The notes below the pieces were generated by a model. The model was not told the origin of the DNA. It made no database searches and saw only the letters and a list, made by a program, of their open reading frames with translations. The position numbers were made by a program, and so were the translations under genes. A DNA stretch of 64,000 nt from Phycisphaerae bacterium (GTDB lineage: Bacteria; Planctomycetota; Phycisphaerae; UBA1845), in assembly GCA_029260215.1 (NCBI GenBank), contig JAJDDQ010000066.1, positions 1 to 64,000 on the forward strand, read 5' to 3'. Positions 1 through 8,830 of this stretch are shown one piece after another; position 1 is the first letter of the stretch, and each line of letters opens with the position of its first letter.

Positions 1-116
1 GTACGGGCATGAAGTGGGATCACGCCAACGCCGCCGGCATGATGAACCTCGTCGCCCTCCAGGAAAGCGGCCAATGGGATCAGTATTGGACCACCCGGAA
101 ACGACAAGCGGCGTAG
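1..116 (+). CDS. 3' end of an unidentified gene (possibly a transposase)
   Basis: Only the last 37 codons lie in the window, read in the frame starting at base 3 and ending with TAG at 114-116. The visible peptide has a pattern of GMKWD, then MMNLVAL, then QWDQYW, ending in a basic tail. A tail of the type G-M-x-W ... A-L-x-x-S-x-x-W-x-x-Y-W is reminiscent of the C-terminus of ISKra4-like transposases, but that is recognition by eye from a short fragment. No inverted repeat can be judged because the start is outside the window. It could equally be the end of an ordinary gene. Confidence 0.4.
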   Translation, partial: TGMKWDHANAAGMMNLVALQESGQWDQYWTTRKRQAA

Positions 117-236
117 TGCCAAAAAAACTAGCCAGACCCAAGCACAAGGTTTAGCCTCAAACCGCGTTGCCGTGGGGGGTTGAAGTGTGCTATCGTGGGC
201 CGGTTGGGCTGACGATCGGCTGGCGAAGGGGTGTTC

Positions 237-1535
237 ATGCGTTTAGTGAACGTCGAAATCATGGCGGAAACGCTCTGGCTGGGGTTGAACAACCTCCGCC
301 TGCACAAGCTGCGCAGCCTGCTGACTGCGTTGGGCATCATTTTCGGCGTGGCGGCCGTGATCTGCATGCTCTCGATCAGCGAGGGAGCCTCAGTCGACGA
401 AATGCGGCTGATCCAGCTTCTCGGTACGCAGAACATCATCTGCAATTCGGTCAAACCCGAAGGCACGGTGCAGTCTTCCGAGGAGACGACGGCGTTGCTG
501 GAATACGGCATCACCGAAGCCGACTATCGCCTGTTGGCGACCACGATTCCGCACGTCAAGAACGTCATTCCGCTGAAAGCCGTCGCACACGCGGTGCAGC
601 ATCGCGACAAGAAGGTCGAATGGAACGTTATCGGAACGTCGCCGGAGTTTTTCGAGACGGTCAACATCGGCGTCTCGCGCGGGCGCGTGCTGACGCGCAC
701 CGATACGGAAAACCTCAAGCAAGTGTGCGTGATCGGCGCGGAGGTGCGGAAGGAATTGTTCGGCTTTGAAGACCCGCTGGGCCAATCCATCTACGCCCAG
801 AGCGGCAGCGGCATGATGCCCTACGAAGTTGTCGGCGTTTTGAAGGAAGTCTCGACGGCCGGCGCACCGGCACGCGGGGTTGAAGCGCGCAACATCAACC
901 GCGAGGTATACATCCCATACGCGACCGCTCGAAAACTTTACGGCGACATTACCTCAAAGCGGACCAGCGGCTCGCGTGAGCGTATGAAGATTGAATACAC
1001 TTCGCTTTACGTTACGGTCGACGATGTCGATCACGTGCTGCCGGTCTCGGAGATGGTGAAGCGTGTGTTCGATTACGGGCACAAGAAACGTGATTACGAA
1101 GTCAGTGTACCGCTCGCACGCCTGAAACTGGCCCAGCAGAAGAAGCGGAATCAGAAGCTAATGCTCGGGTTCATCGCCGGCATCTCGCTGGTCGTGGGCG
1201 GAATCGGGATTATGAACATCATGCTGGCCACCGTGACGGAGCGGACGCGCGAGATCGGCATCCGCCGCGCCCTGGGTGCCCGGCAGCGTGACGTCACAGC
1301 CCAGTTTTTGATCGAAACGGTCGTTTTGAGCACCTGCGGGGGGTTGGTCGGCATTCTGCTCGGCTATTTGGCCGCCCACCTTATTAACCGTTTCGCGGAA
1401 TGGGAAACGATCGTTCAGCCGTGGACGATGGTGGTGAGCTTCACGCTTTCGGTGCTAGTGGGCGTCTTTTTCGGGATGTACCCCGCCATGGCCGCCGCCA
1501 GACTTGACCCCATCGAAGCCCTTCGACACGAGTAG
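237..1535 (+). CDS. MacB/FtsX-type ABC transporter permease
   Basis: A 432-residue inner-membrane permease of the MacB family, expected to couple an ABC ATPase to export of a lipoprotein, peptide or drug through a periplasmic partner. An N-terminal membrane segment (about residues 20-42) is followed by a periplasmic MacB core domain of about 230 residues. Three C-terminal FtsX helices follow, with the family signature TVTERTREIGIRRALGA just after the first. The ATG at 237 is chosen over the GTG at 231 because GAAGGG ends six bases before it; an ATG at 261 is a third option. No ATP-binding gene is adjacent downstream, so the ATPase is either upstream of the window or elsewhere. Substrate unknown. 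Confidence 0.85.
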   Translation: MRLVNVEIMAETLWLGLNNLRLHKLRSLLTALGIIFGVAAVICMLSISEGASVDEMRLIQLLGTQNIICNSVKPEGTVQSSEETTALLEYGITEADYRLLATTIPHVKNVIPLKAVAHAVQHRDKKVEWNVIGTSPEFFETVNIGVSRGRVLTRTDTENLKQVCVIGAEVRKELFGFEDPLGQSIYAQSGSGMMPYEVVGVLKEVSTAGAPARGVEARNINREVYIPYATARKLYGDITSKRTSGSRERMKIEYTSLYVTVDDVDHVLPVSEMVKRVFDYGHKKRDYEVSVPLARLKLAQQKKRNQKLMLGFIAGISLVVGGIGIMNIMLATVTERTREIGIRRALGARQRDVTAQFLIETVVLSTCGGLVGILLGYLAAHLINRFAEWETIVQPWTMVVSFTLSVLVGVFFGMYPAMAAARLDPIEALRHE

Positions 1536-1707
1536 GCAACCGCTCAACGCTCATCATCGTCCACAAATATCGCCTCGAATCGCGTTTGGAGGCGTGTGGC
1601 AAGAACTTGCTCACCCCCGTTTTCATGCAATCAGGGGCTATCGGACAGTGTCGCTTTACTGGCTAAACCGTCGCATCCTCAATTGAGACAACGTGTTGCG
1701 GTTTTGT

Positions 1708-1735
1708 TTGCCTGCGGCCATCCGTATGCTATATT
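1708..1735 (+). promoter_or_regulatory. Possible sigma-70-like promoter of the sigma factor gene
   Basis: The 383-base gap 1536-1918 holds no convincing gene. Its clearest signal is TTGCCT-N16-TATATT in an AT-richer patch about 180 bases before the sigma factor start. The -35 match is modest, so this is tentative. Confidence 0.3.
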
Positions 1736-1918
1736 CTTTTTGAGGTTGGCTCCCCCAATACGTCCTTGAAAAGTGACCGAAACGGTCCGGATGGTCCGTT
1801 TGCGCTGATGGTATGCCCTGTGCGGGATGCGGCGATCGCAAGAGCACTGCGACGGTGGCTGGGACGTACAAATAGGTAGTGGCCTGTATCGGGCCTCGCG
1901 AATCGGAAGGAGTCGGGC

Positions 1919-2914
1919 ATGGCGACGACAGAAAAAGTGAAAAACTCGCGAATGGGCAACAAGCTCTTTCCGACGGCGTTGCCGCCGTCGACAGCCTTCG
2001 TGGACGCCTTGCCGGCTGAGGATCAGGTACTCCTCATGAGGCTTCTTTCAGAGCCGTATGAGTTTATCAACGACGAGCGTCTCTGGAAGCGCGGCGCGGA
2101 CCGGGAGCTTTTCGGCGTTGAGACGAAGCTGGTTTCCAGGACGGGAACGCGGTTTGTGCAGGCGGAACCGGTCGTCGCGGGCTTGCGTAAGGGTCGCGGG
2201 GCGCGTGTTCCGACGCTTACCACGGAACAGGAGCAGAAGCTGTTCTTGCGTTTCAACTACGCCCGCAAACAGTTGAGCGAAATACTCGAAGCGTCAGACA
2301 AGAAGCGGCTGACTGCGGCCCAGACGCGCAAGCTTCTGGCTTGGGGGCATCGAGCGTTGCACACGCGCAGCGAAATCGTGCGTTTCAATCTGCCGCTGGT
2401 GCTCGCGATGTCCAAACGCACGCGACTGAGCGGTATTGATTACAACGAACTGATCAGCGAGGGCAATGTGGCGCTGCTGCGCAGTTCCGAGAAATTTGAT
2501 TGCAGCCGAGGCTACAAGTTCAGCACGTACGCTTGCCGTGCGATACTGAAAAGTTTCTCGCGTGTGGCGATGCGGGCCACGCGCTACCGCGTGCATTTCC
2601 CGGTCGAATTCGACCCGACGATGGAGAAGAGTGATTTTCTGGATCGCAAGCGCACGAACATCGAAAGCGATTGCGTGGACGAGTTGAAGAGAATCCTCGT
2701 GCAGAACATGGCTGACTTGAACGATGTGGAGCAGAAAGTCATCAAGGAGCGTTTCGCACTGTCTCCGGAACGCATTCTTGAATCGGGATCGCCCAAGACG
2801 CTGGAAGAGGTCGGCACACTCATCGGTGTGACCAAGGAGCGTGTGCGGCAGATTCAGAATAAGGCTTTGAAGAAGATTCGCTCTGCATTGGAAACCGAAT
2901 ATCTGGTCGCTTGA
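1919..2914 (+). CDS. RNA polymerase sigma factor, sigma-70 family
   Basis: A 331-residue sigma factor that would direct core RNA polymerase to a promoter class. Residues 150-215 form region 2, with NLPLVLAMSKR, the DYNELISEGNVALL core-binding stretch and the RGYKFSTYACRAI melting and -10 segment. Residues 295-321 form region 4, with a helix-turn-helix GTLIGVTKERVRQIQNKAL. The roughly 75 residues between do not show a clear region 3, and the first 100 residues are unlike RpoD region 1, so it is smaller and more divergent than a housekeeping factor. GGAAGGAG a few bases upstream supports the ATG. It stands alone and ends at a strong terminator. What it regulates cannot be seen here. Confidence 0.9.
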   Translation: MATTEKVKNSRMGNKLFPTALPPSTAFVDALPAEDQVLLMRLLSEPYEFINDERLWKRGADRELFGVETKLVSRTGTRFVQAEPVVAGLRKGRGARVPTLTTEQEQKLFLRFNYARKQLSEILEASDKKRLTAAQTRKLLAWGHRALHTRSEIVRFNLPLVLAMSKRTRLSGIDYNELISEGNVALLRSSEKFDCSRGYKFSTYACRAILKSFSRVAMRATRYRVHFPVEFDPTMEKSDFLDRKRTNIESDCVDELKRILVQNMADLNDVEQKVIKERFALSPERILESGSPKTLEEVGTLIGVTKERVRQIQNKALKKIRSALETEYLVA

Positions 2915-2948
2915 TTCCTCGCTAGCCAAGCGGACTTGATCCCCACAG

Positions 2949-2983
2949 CCGCCGTTCGTTGTAAAACGAGCGGCGGTTTTTTT
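2949..2983 (+). terminator. Intrinsic terminator after the sigma factor gene
   Basis: A 12-bp stem (CCGCCGTTCGTT with AACGAGCGGCGG, one G-U pair) with a GTAA tetraloop is followed immediately by seven T. It lies 34 bases after the sigma factor stop codon. Confidence 0.9.
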
Positions 2984-3056
2984 GTCGGCACGGGTGCGTT
3001 TGAGGGGCCTGTCATCCCAGGTGTGCGTGGCGGAATATCCGTAATGCGTTGCCGCA

Positions 3057-3857
3057 CTACTTGGAAGGCAGCGGCGATCGGGGTCTGGTTTTGGTCCGCC
3101 CGGGTCGTGGGGAGGCGGTGGGGATGGCATCTTCGAGACGGAATTCGCTGTCGATCATCACATGCAACTCGGGCGTGTTTCGGACGACCATTGAGTTGGA
3201 TTCATAGACTATATTGATGCTGCCCACGCCGCCGTTTTCGAGCCAGGAATCCGGGGCAATGTTGTCGATCATGATCTTGCGAATTCTGTCGAGGCGTTCT
3301 TCCCGAGTGTAAGTCGCTTCTTCCACAAGCTCGCTAATGCCTGCGATTGTCTGTATGGGGTACAAGTCGGGCATGTCCAGTGTGACATTGGGCAGCCCGT
3401 AGACTTTGGTGTACAAATCTTTTTCGAAATCTTTGCGCGTGGAGATGCGCAACACGCCGCCTATCGCGCGCCAGCGGATTTCGTCCGACAGTTGGTCCAA
3501 CACTTCCGAGAGAACCTGGCTGACGGTGGTGTTGGTCATGGTGAGCGTTACGGCTGAGTCGGGGGTTACGTTTTCTTTGCGCAGCGTTCGCCAGACCGGC
3601 ACAACGCTTTCAAAACCCTGATCGCGAAGCCACTTGAAGATTTCCTTGACGGGAACCTCGTCCCAGCGGATGTCGCTGACGGGCTTGCGGAGTACATCGC
3701 GAATCGTCGGCAATTTCGTCGAAGGCGGCGCGAGGGGTTTCGGGCGTTTGATTGTAGGACTCTCGGGTTGGTCGTGGTTCGGGGGGGATTGCGCGGAGGC
3801 GGCTGACGTAAGTGTGAGAAGTGTGCCGGAAAACAACAAGCAATTGCGGAAAACCAT
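3057..3857 (-). CDS. Secreted protein with an STN/secretin N0-like domain
   Basis: A 266-residue exported protein. The ATG at 3857 is preceded by GGAGTGGAAAGT and opens a signal peptide (MVFRNCLLFSGTLLTL, cleavage expected near ASAQ, residues 20-23); the reading frame extends 40 codons further upstream, but that part does not look like protein. Residues about 60-150 have the pattern of the short N-terminal domain of secretins and TonB receptors: a VSDIRWDEVPVKEIFKWL opening, then TLTMTNTTVSQVLSEVL and GGVLRIST. The rest (VYGLPNVTLDMPDL onward) resembles the linker seen in planctomycete secretin-like proteins, but no secretin pore domain follows. The C-terminus is Pro/Arg/Lys-rich. Function unknown; a periplasmic scaffold role is only a guess. 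Confidence 0.7.
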   Translation of the reverse strand: MVFRNCLLFSGTLLTLTSAASAQSPPNHDQPESPTIKRPKPLAPPSTKLPTIRDVLRKPVSDIRWDEVPVKEIFKWLRDQGFESVVPVWRTLRKENVTPDSAVTLTMTNTTVSQVLSEVLDQLSDEIRWRAIGGVLRISTRKDFEKDLYTKVYGLPNVTLDMPDLYPIQTIAGISELVEEATYTREERLDRIRKIMIDNIAPDSWLENGGVGSINIVYESNSMVVRNTPELHVMIDSEFRLEDAIPTASPRPGRTKTRPRSPLPSK

Positions 3858-4065
3858 ACTTTCCACTCCACCGGTTTCGACCACTGCAAGCATCCACGCA
3901 GGGTATTGTAGGCTTTGATCGTGGGTTATTCTATGGTTTTTGTGAACTGTGCGTACGGAATCTTCGACGGTGTCCACAATTGAGCGGGAGAGAGGGCATC
4001 TGATCTCCGTGTTGCGTTACGCCTGATTCGACGGGTATTCCCGAAGAGCGACGTGTGGCGACCGG

Positions 4066-5451
4066 TCAGCTTCCTGCTGCACCGCTGCCACGCGTGCTCC
4101 GCCATACGTAGATCATCATCACCGTGCCGATAAAGCTGAAAGGCAGCATGAAGTAGAACCACGCGGTCCAGCCCAGAGCGGTTTCCTTGACCGTGTAGTC
4201 GATCAGTTTTCCCAATCCCGCACCGGCCAGGAAGGCTCCGAAGTACTGGAAGGAGTCGATCACGCCGGCAGCGAAGCCGGCCATCTTGCGACCGCCCAAG
4301 TCCATGGCGGCGGCTGTCCCCAGAATCGAGTGGGTGGAGTTGCAGGTTAGTGAGATTAGCACGGTGAAGACGCACGCCAGTTCTGCGCTGGCGGTGGCGG
4401 GGTTACCCAGCAACAGCGCGGCGCTGAGGATCAGGAGTGTTTCCACGCCGTAGAGAACGACCGCCACGGGCGCGCGGGCACCTTTGAAAACAAGATCGGA
4501 GATGAACCCGGCTGACATCGATCCGACGATGGCGGAGATGGGCAGTAGTGCTCCGGTGATTAACAGCATCGGCGAGGCGGCGATATCGAGATCCCACTCG
4601 CGATCAAAGTACAATACCCACCAGTCCAGTTGCGCGGTGCGCACCACACCGGTGCAGAAGTAGGCGACCGCCGTGACCCAAACCATCTTCTTGCTGAGGA
4701 TGGTCCGCAGAATGACGCTCAGCGGGATCTTTTCTTCAGAGTCGCCGTCGGCGTGTTCTTCATCGCGATCGTGCTGCACGCGGTACCCGGCTTCTTCAGG
4801 GGTATTGCGTACGATGAAGAACATGAACAGCACCACCACCGCGACGACGCACGGTGGAATCCAGAATAACCACCGCCAGTGCAATGCAGGAATGTTCAGG
4901 GTCAGCACCAGCAATGGAATGGTGCAACCGGCCAGCAGCATTGGCCCCAGTGTGAATATGGTGATTTGGCCAAGCTGGATCATCACACCGAAGACCCCGG
5001 CAAAGCGGCCTCGCTCTGATCTGGGGAACCATGCGGTGTTGACTTTGATGAATCCCGGGGCACCGAATGCCTGCGCGTAACCGTCGCATCCGCGAATCAG
5101 GACGAACAGCATCAATACGCTGCCGGCTCCGGCGTAGGAGGCCATCCCGAAAGCGAGATTCAGAATAATGGTCAGGACGGCACCGAGTGCCATCGCCTGC
5201 CTGCCGCCGATTCGGTCAGTCAGCAAGCCGTTGATCAATTGGCCTACCGCGTAGCAGCCGTGACGCGCGCTGCTGATCCATCCGTATTGCGAGTTGCTGA
5301 ACCCGAACTGATCGATGATTCGCGGTGCCACCACTGAGATGTTGTAGCGGCAGGTGTAGTAGGTGGCGTACATCAGCCCCAGCAGGAACCAGTTGATCCC
5401 TCGACGTGCCCTGAATCCGGGCGGGTGCTGCGGCGTTCCGGGATCGTTCAT
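4066..5451 (-). CDS. MFS transporter, organophosphate:phosphate antiporter (OPA) type
   Basis: A 461-residue, 12-helix inner-membrane transporter. The opening helix LGLMYATYYTCRYNISVVAP matches the start of GlpT/UhpT/PgtP-type proteins, whose conserved arginine binds the phosphate of sugar or glycerol phosphates in exchange for Pi. The DRIGGRQAMALG loop between helices 2 and 3 is the MFS signature. A charged cytosolic loop (HDRDEEHADGDSEEK, near residue 230) splits the two halves. The start codon overlaps the stop of the upstream gene (ATGA, 5448-5451), so the two are translationally coupled. Family assignment is firm; the substrate is not determinable from sequence. Confidence 0.85.
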   Translation of the reverse strand: MNDPGTPQHPPGFRARRGINWFLLGLMYATYYTCRYNISVVAPRIIDQFGFSNSQYGWISSARHGCYAVGQLINGLLTDRIGGRQAMALGAVLTIILNLAFGMASYAGAGSVLMLFVLIRGCDGYAQAFGAPGFIKVNTAWFPRSERGRFAGVFGVMIQLGQITIFTLGPMLLAGCTIPLLVLTLNIPALHWRWLFWIPPCVVAVVVLFMFFIVRNTPEEAGYRVQHDRDEEHADGDSEEKIPLSVILRTILSKKMVWVTAVAYFCTGVVRTAQLDWWVLYFDREWDLDIAASPMLLITGALLPISAIVGSMSAGFISDLVFKGARAPVAVVLYGVETLLILSAALLLGNPATASAELACVFTVLISLTCNSTHSILGTAAAMDLGGRKMAGFAAGVIDSFQYFGAFLAGAGLGKLIDYTVKETALGWTAWFYFMLPFSFIGTVMMIYVWRSTRGSGAAGS

Positions 5452-6407
5452 GAGGTTACCCCGGAAGAATCAGACATTTTTTTCCAGTAGTACAACCCGA
5501 ACAGACAGCCAGCCAACTGCAGCACTATGGCTGTGGCCGGAATCGGCAGCACGCCGGCGACCGTGGCGATTCCCTGAAGCAGCAATGCGGCGATCCAGAC
5601 GACCACGCCCCAGCGACGCATGTTCCAGTATCCCAGCATGCACACGCCAGCCACAACGAACGGTACCGTCCAGGGGGATATCACCGCGGCGGACGAATGG
5701 CTTGCGCCAGTTACGCGCAGTTTTACCTGAAATTCGCCCGGCTCCTCGGCTATGCCATCGATGGATGCGTTCTCCGGATCAAATTTCATCCCGGCGGGTA
5801 GTCCGGACACTTGCCAATGATACGGCTGTTGCCCGCCGTTAACGCTTAACGTGTGGTGATAGGATTGTCCCGTGACTGCGGGCGAAAGAGATTGGTCCGC
5901 GATGGTCGGCGATTGTTCGTCGTGCGGTTCGTGCGGCACTATCGTCAGCTCACCGGGTTGCTCATCCGCCGGCAAGACGTGCAGGATCATTCTGCGATCG
6001 TCATACCGCAGGTACAATGCATCAAGGATGGTGGCGATCGAAGGCACGGCTACCACGCTCATCAGCATCAGCAGGTACGTAATGCCGACCACGCGCGAAA
6101 CCATCGGCGGCCTGACCGCTACCGCGGGAGGTATGGTGCCGTTTTCTTCCTGCAATTCCTGGTTGCCTCGCAGCAACGACGGATGCCATCGGCCTTCCGC
6201 ACCGCGACAGGTTGTGGTCAGGATTAGCGGCTCGGGGTCACCGGGAACGTTTATGCGGGCTTCAATGCCTTCCAGCCGTCCGCGCTGGAATGCTAAAGTG
6301 TTGCCCACGGTCAGCGTCTTGCGCGCGTACCAGCCGCCCCGACCCTGCAAGCGCAGAACCACCGGCGTTGATGTCGGCGCGGGAGTTGTCCAACGAAACT
6401 CGATCAC
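5448..6407 (-). CDS. Membrane protein with a putative Ig (He_PIG) domain
   Basis: A 319-residue protein of unknown role. It has a soluble N-terminal part of about 100 residues, one membrane segment near 105-127, an extracytoplasmic region, and about three membrane helices at the C-terminus. The extracytoplasmic region contains the He_PIG pattern: GQSYHHTLSVNGG, then PYHWQVSGLPAGMKFD, then SIDGIAEEPGEFQVKL. Translation would start at GTG 6407; no strong ribosome-binding site is visible, so the start is uncertain. It is coupled to the OPA-type transporter that follows, which suggests an accessory role in the same uptake step, but this is context only. Confidence 0.6.
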   Translation of the reverse strand: MIEFRWTTPAPTSTPVVLRLQGRGGWYARKTLTVGNTLAFQRGRLEGIEARINVPGDPEPLILTTTCRGAEGRWHPSLLRGNQELQEENGTIPPAVAVRPPMVSRVVGITYLLMLMSVVAVPSIATILDALYLRYDDRRMILHVLPADEQPGELTIVPHEPHDEQSPTIADQSLSPAVTGQSYHHTLSVNGGQQPYHWQVSGLPAGMKFDPENASIDGIAEEPGEFQVKLRVTGASHSSAAVISPWTVPFVVAGVCMLGYWNMRRWGVVVWIAALLLQGIATVAGVLPIPATAIVLQLAGCLFGLYYWKKMSDSSGVTS

Positions 6408-6508
6408 GGCAGCAGGCTACTCTATCACGTTGGCTGAGTGCGAACCGCATGCACACGATGTACAACCACTGCGGCGGGCGTCACCACCAGTGCGCCCCAT
6501 GCCCGGAA

Positions 6509-6536
6509 AGAATAGGGTGACGCTGAAAACTTGCAA
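6509..6536 (-). promoter_or_regulatory. Possible promoter for the He_PIG protein/transporter pair
   Basis: On the minus strand TTGCAA-N16-TATTCT lies about 100 bases upstream of the GTG at 6407. The match is moderate (4/6 in each box). Confidence 0.35.
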
Positions 6537-6607
6537 CCGGGATCACGCATTTGCGGGATATCAAGCCGTTGTTTTACGGTTCCGATGCCGTACCAGCCGC
6601 CGTGGGG

Positions 6608-8575
6608 TCAGCGGCCGGTTTCGAGTTCGTTCAGTTTGGCCTGGAGGTTTTGTTGGGCTTGCGGTTGATTCAGGCGGTGGGCTTGTTCCACTGCGTCCCT
6701 GAGAACGGCGGTCGCTTCCGCACGCCGGCCCATCGCAGCCAACGTGTTGGCGAGATGATAGGCTGCGTTAAATGCGGCTGGGTCGATTTCGAGCACGCGC
6801 CGGTAGTGTTCGACAGCCGACGCGGGGCGCTTCAGCATCAACATAGTACCAGCCAGGTTGTAGTGGGCTGCTTTGTGGTTGCGGTCGAGGCTTAATGCGT
6901 CTTGCAGCGATGTTCTTGCCAGCCTGAACTTGCCCATTCGGGCGTATGCGGCACCGAGGGCGGTCTGGTGATCCGCGTTACGCGGTTGTAATTCGACGGC
7001 TTGGTGCAGGAGTCGCAATGCTTGTTCGAATTGACCTTTTTCCACGAGTGATGCACCCAACCCTGCCAGCGCGTGTGCGTTTTCCGGTGCGCCGCGCAGC
7101 GCGGTTTCGAATTGCTTTTCCGCCGACTTCCATTGGCCTTGGTCTGCGTAGATTTGTCCGAGCTTGGTGTGAAACGCCGGGGCGACGCCCTCGGGTTTAT
7201 CGAAACCGATGACGCGGTTCGTTACCTGGATGCCGACGGCGACGGCAAGCGCGGCGGCCAGGAGAATTTTGTACTTGCGGCCTTCCCGGTGACGGGCGCT
7301 GTAGATGAGCGCCGCCGACGCGAGGGCGATGACCGGGGCGGCGGGGAGGCGATAGCGCGGCGAATACCAGAACACGCAAACGACGATGAACGGCACGATC
7401 AGCATCGCCCATTCAAGCCCGTTTCGCCGGCGGATCGGTTTTACGGAAATCAAGCCGAGAATCGCGAAGGGAATCAGAAACGCGGTCGGAATCGGTGCCA
7501 GCGACCATGCCCGATCCAGTCCTGAATCGCGCTCGATTGTCGGGACGAATATGTCTCCGTAGTGACGCGCGCTCAGGAACCAGTAGGCTTTTCGCGCTGC
7601 CAACTCGATCGCACGGAGCGGATCCTCCCGCCAGTATGCGACGACCTGGTCACGGTAATAGGCATCGACGGCTCGCCATGTGGGTGTTTTGCCTGTGGCG
7701 GCTTCGTACGCGCGAAATGTGTCGATGTGCTGGCGATTCTTGTCGGTGGAGACGCCCGGTGCAGCCGTATAGGTGCCGTTTGCGTTTTCGTTGTTCCCGT
7801 GTCGAAGCGTCAGCCCGCCGTGCGCGGACAGCGGTAAAAACTCGCCGCAAACGTAGGCGTTGTACGCGGCGGCAGGGGCGATCGCCGCCAACCATGCGGC
7901 ACACGCGACGCCTGCGGACGCGATACGCCTGCGATTGGCGGACATCGCGACCCAAATGATGACCGGCGGGGCGAGGAATACGAGCGATCCGTTGGTGTGG
8001 CAGGCGATTCCGAACGCGACGCCGGTCGCTGCCCAGGCGGCGAACGACTGTCGATCCAGCGCACGCACCGCGGCGGCCCAGGCGATGGTGACTGCCAGCA
8101 GTTGGACTGAGCTTGTCAGGATGCGGAAGGATGCGGTCGCTGGCTCCACCATGAGCAGGAACACCGTCGCACCGAGCAATCCAATCGAGGCGTTGAACCG
8201 CTTGAGGCCGATCCACGCTATCAGGACAGCCGTCGCGATGTTGAACACGATTTGCATGCCGTAGACGCTGCGCAGCCCGCCGCCGAGCGCGCGGATGGCT
8301 CCCAATATGTATGGATAGAGCGGGGCTGAGAGGAACGGTGTGTCTCCGATCAGGCGGCCGTCCGCGTATTGCTCAGCCAGGGTCCAATAAAACCTGCTGT
8401 CGGCGATCGGATGCGAAGCGAGCGGATTGTTGCTGCAATACTCGAAGAGCATCAAGCCACGCGCGAGCAACGCCGCAAAACAGACCAATAACAGCCACGC
8501 CCGTGGGAAGCGGGGCGGCTGAGAGTTTGGCTGATTATCGGGCAATGGCGATGTTGTGCTTTCTGTTTCGTTCAT
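6608..8575 (-). CDS. PMT-type glycosyltransferase with C-terminal TPR repeats
   Basis: A 655-residue protein in two parts. Residues 20-440 are a multi-helix membrane domain of the GT39/ArnT-like (PMT_2) class, which transfers sugars from polyprenyl-phosphate donors at the periplasmic face. The first loop carries the acidic ADSRFYWTLAEQYADG motif expected at the catalytic position, followed by the APLYPYILG stretch. Residues about 460-640 are at least five TPRs (for example LGQIYADQGQWKSAEKQFE, then ALAGLGASLVEKGQFEQAL), a fusion common in planctomycetes. The gene stands alone, divergent from the histidine kinase across 255 bases. Acceptor unknown: protein, lipid A or a polysaccharide are all possible. 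Confidence 0.75.
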   Translation of the reverse strand: MNETESTTSPLPDNQPNSQPPRFPRAWLLLVCFAALLARGLMLFEYCSNNPLASHPIADSRFYWTLAEQYADGRLIGDTPFLSAPLYPYILGAIRALGGGLRSVYGMQIVFNIATAVLIAWIGLKRFNASIGLLGATVFLLMVEPATASFRILTSSVQLLAVTIAWAAAVRALDRQSFAAWAATGVAFGIACHTNGSLVFLAPPVIIWVAMSANRRRIASAGVACAAWLAAIAPAAAYNAYVCGEFLPLSAHGGLTLRHGNNENANGTYTAAPGVSTDKNRQHIDTFRAYEAATGKTPTWRAVDAYYRDQVVAYWREDPLRAIELAARKAYWFLSARHYGDIFVPTIERDSGLDRAWSLAPIPTAFLIPFAILGLISVKPIRRRNGLEWAMLIVPFIVVCVFWYSPRYRLPAAPVIALASAALIYSARHREGRKYKILLAAALAVAVGIQVTNRVIGFDKPEGVAPAFHTKLGQIYADQGQWKSAEKQFETALRGAPENAHALAGLGASLVEKGQFEQALRLLHQAVELQPRNADHQTALGAAYARMGKFRLARTSLQDALSLDRNHKAAHYNLAGTMLMLKRPASAVEHYRRVLEIDPAAFNAAYHLANTLAAMGRRAEATAVLRDAVEQAHRLNQPQAQQNLQAKLNELETGR

Positions 8576-8830
8576 ATGTTGCGACCGACGTCAACCTTGT
8601 TGCATAGTGTGTTTGGCGTTGTCCATTGCGACGTGCATGTTACCGGAACCTTGGGCGACGTACACATCGAGAGGCGTTCGTCTGTCTTGGCAATCGTTAT
8701 CGGTTGACACGTTGGGACGGGCGTGGTCGTGCCGATCAAGCCTGCGCTGCATGCGAACGATAGTACCGAGGGATATCGATTGTCGGCTGCGCGCGAGTAG
8801 TGCGCTGCCCGTTTCCTAAGACTTCACGAC

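Noticed and set aside
8704-8709. TTGACA before the histidine kinase gene as a promoter -35
   Set aside because: No TATAAT-like box stands 16-18 bases after it.
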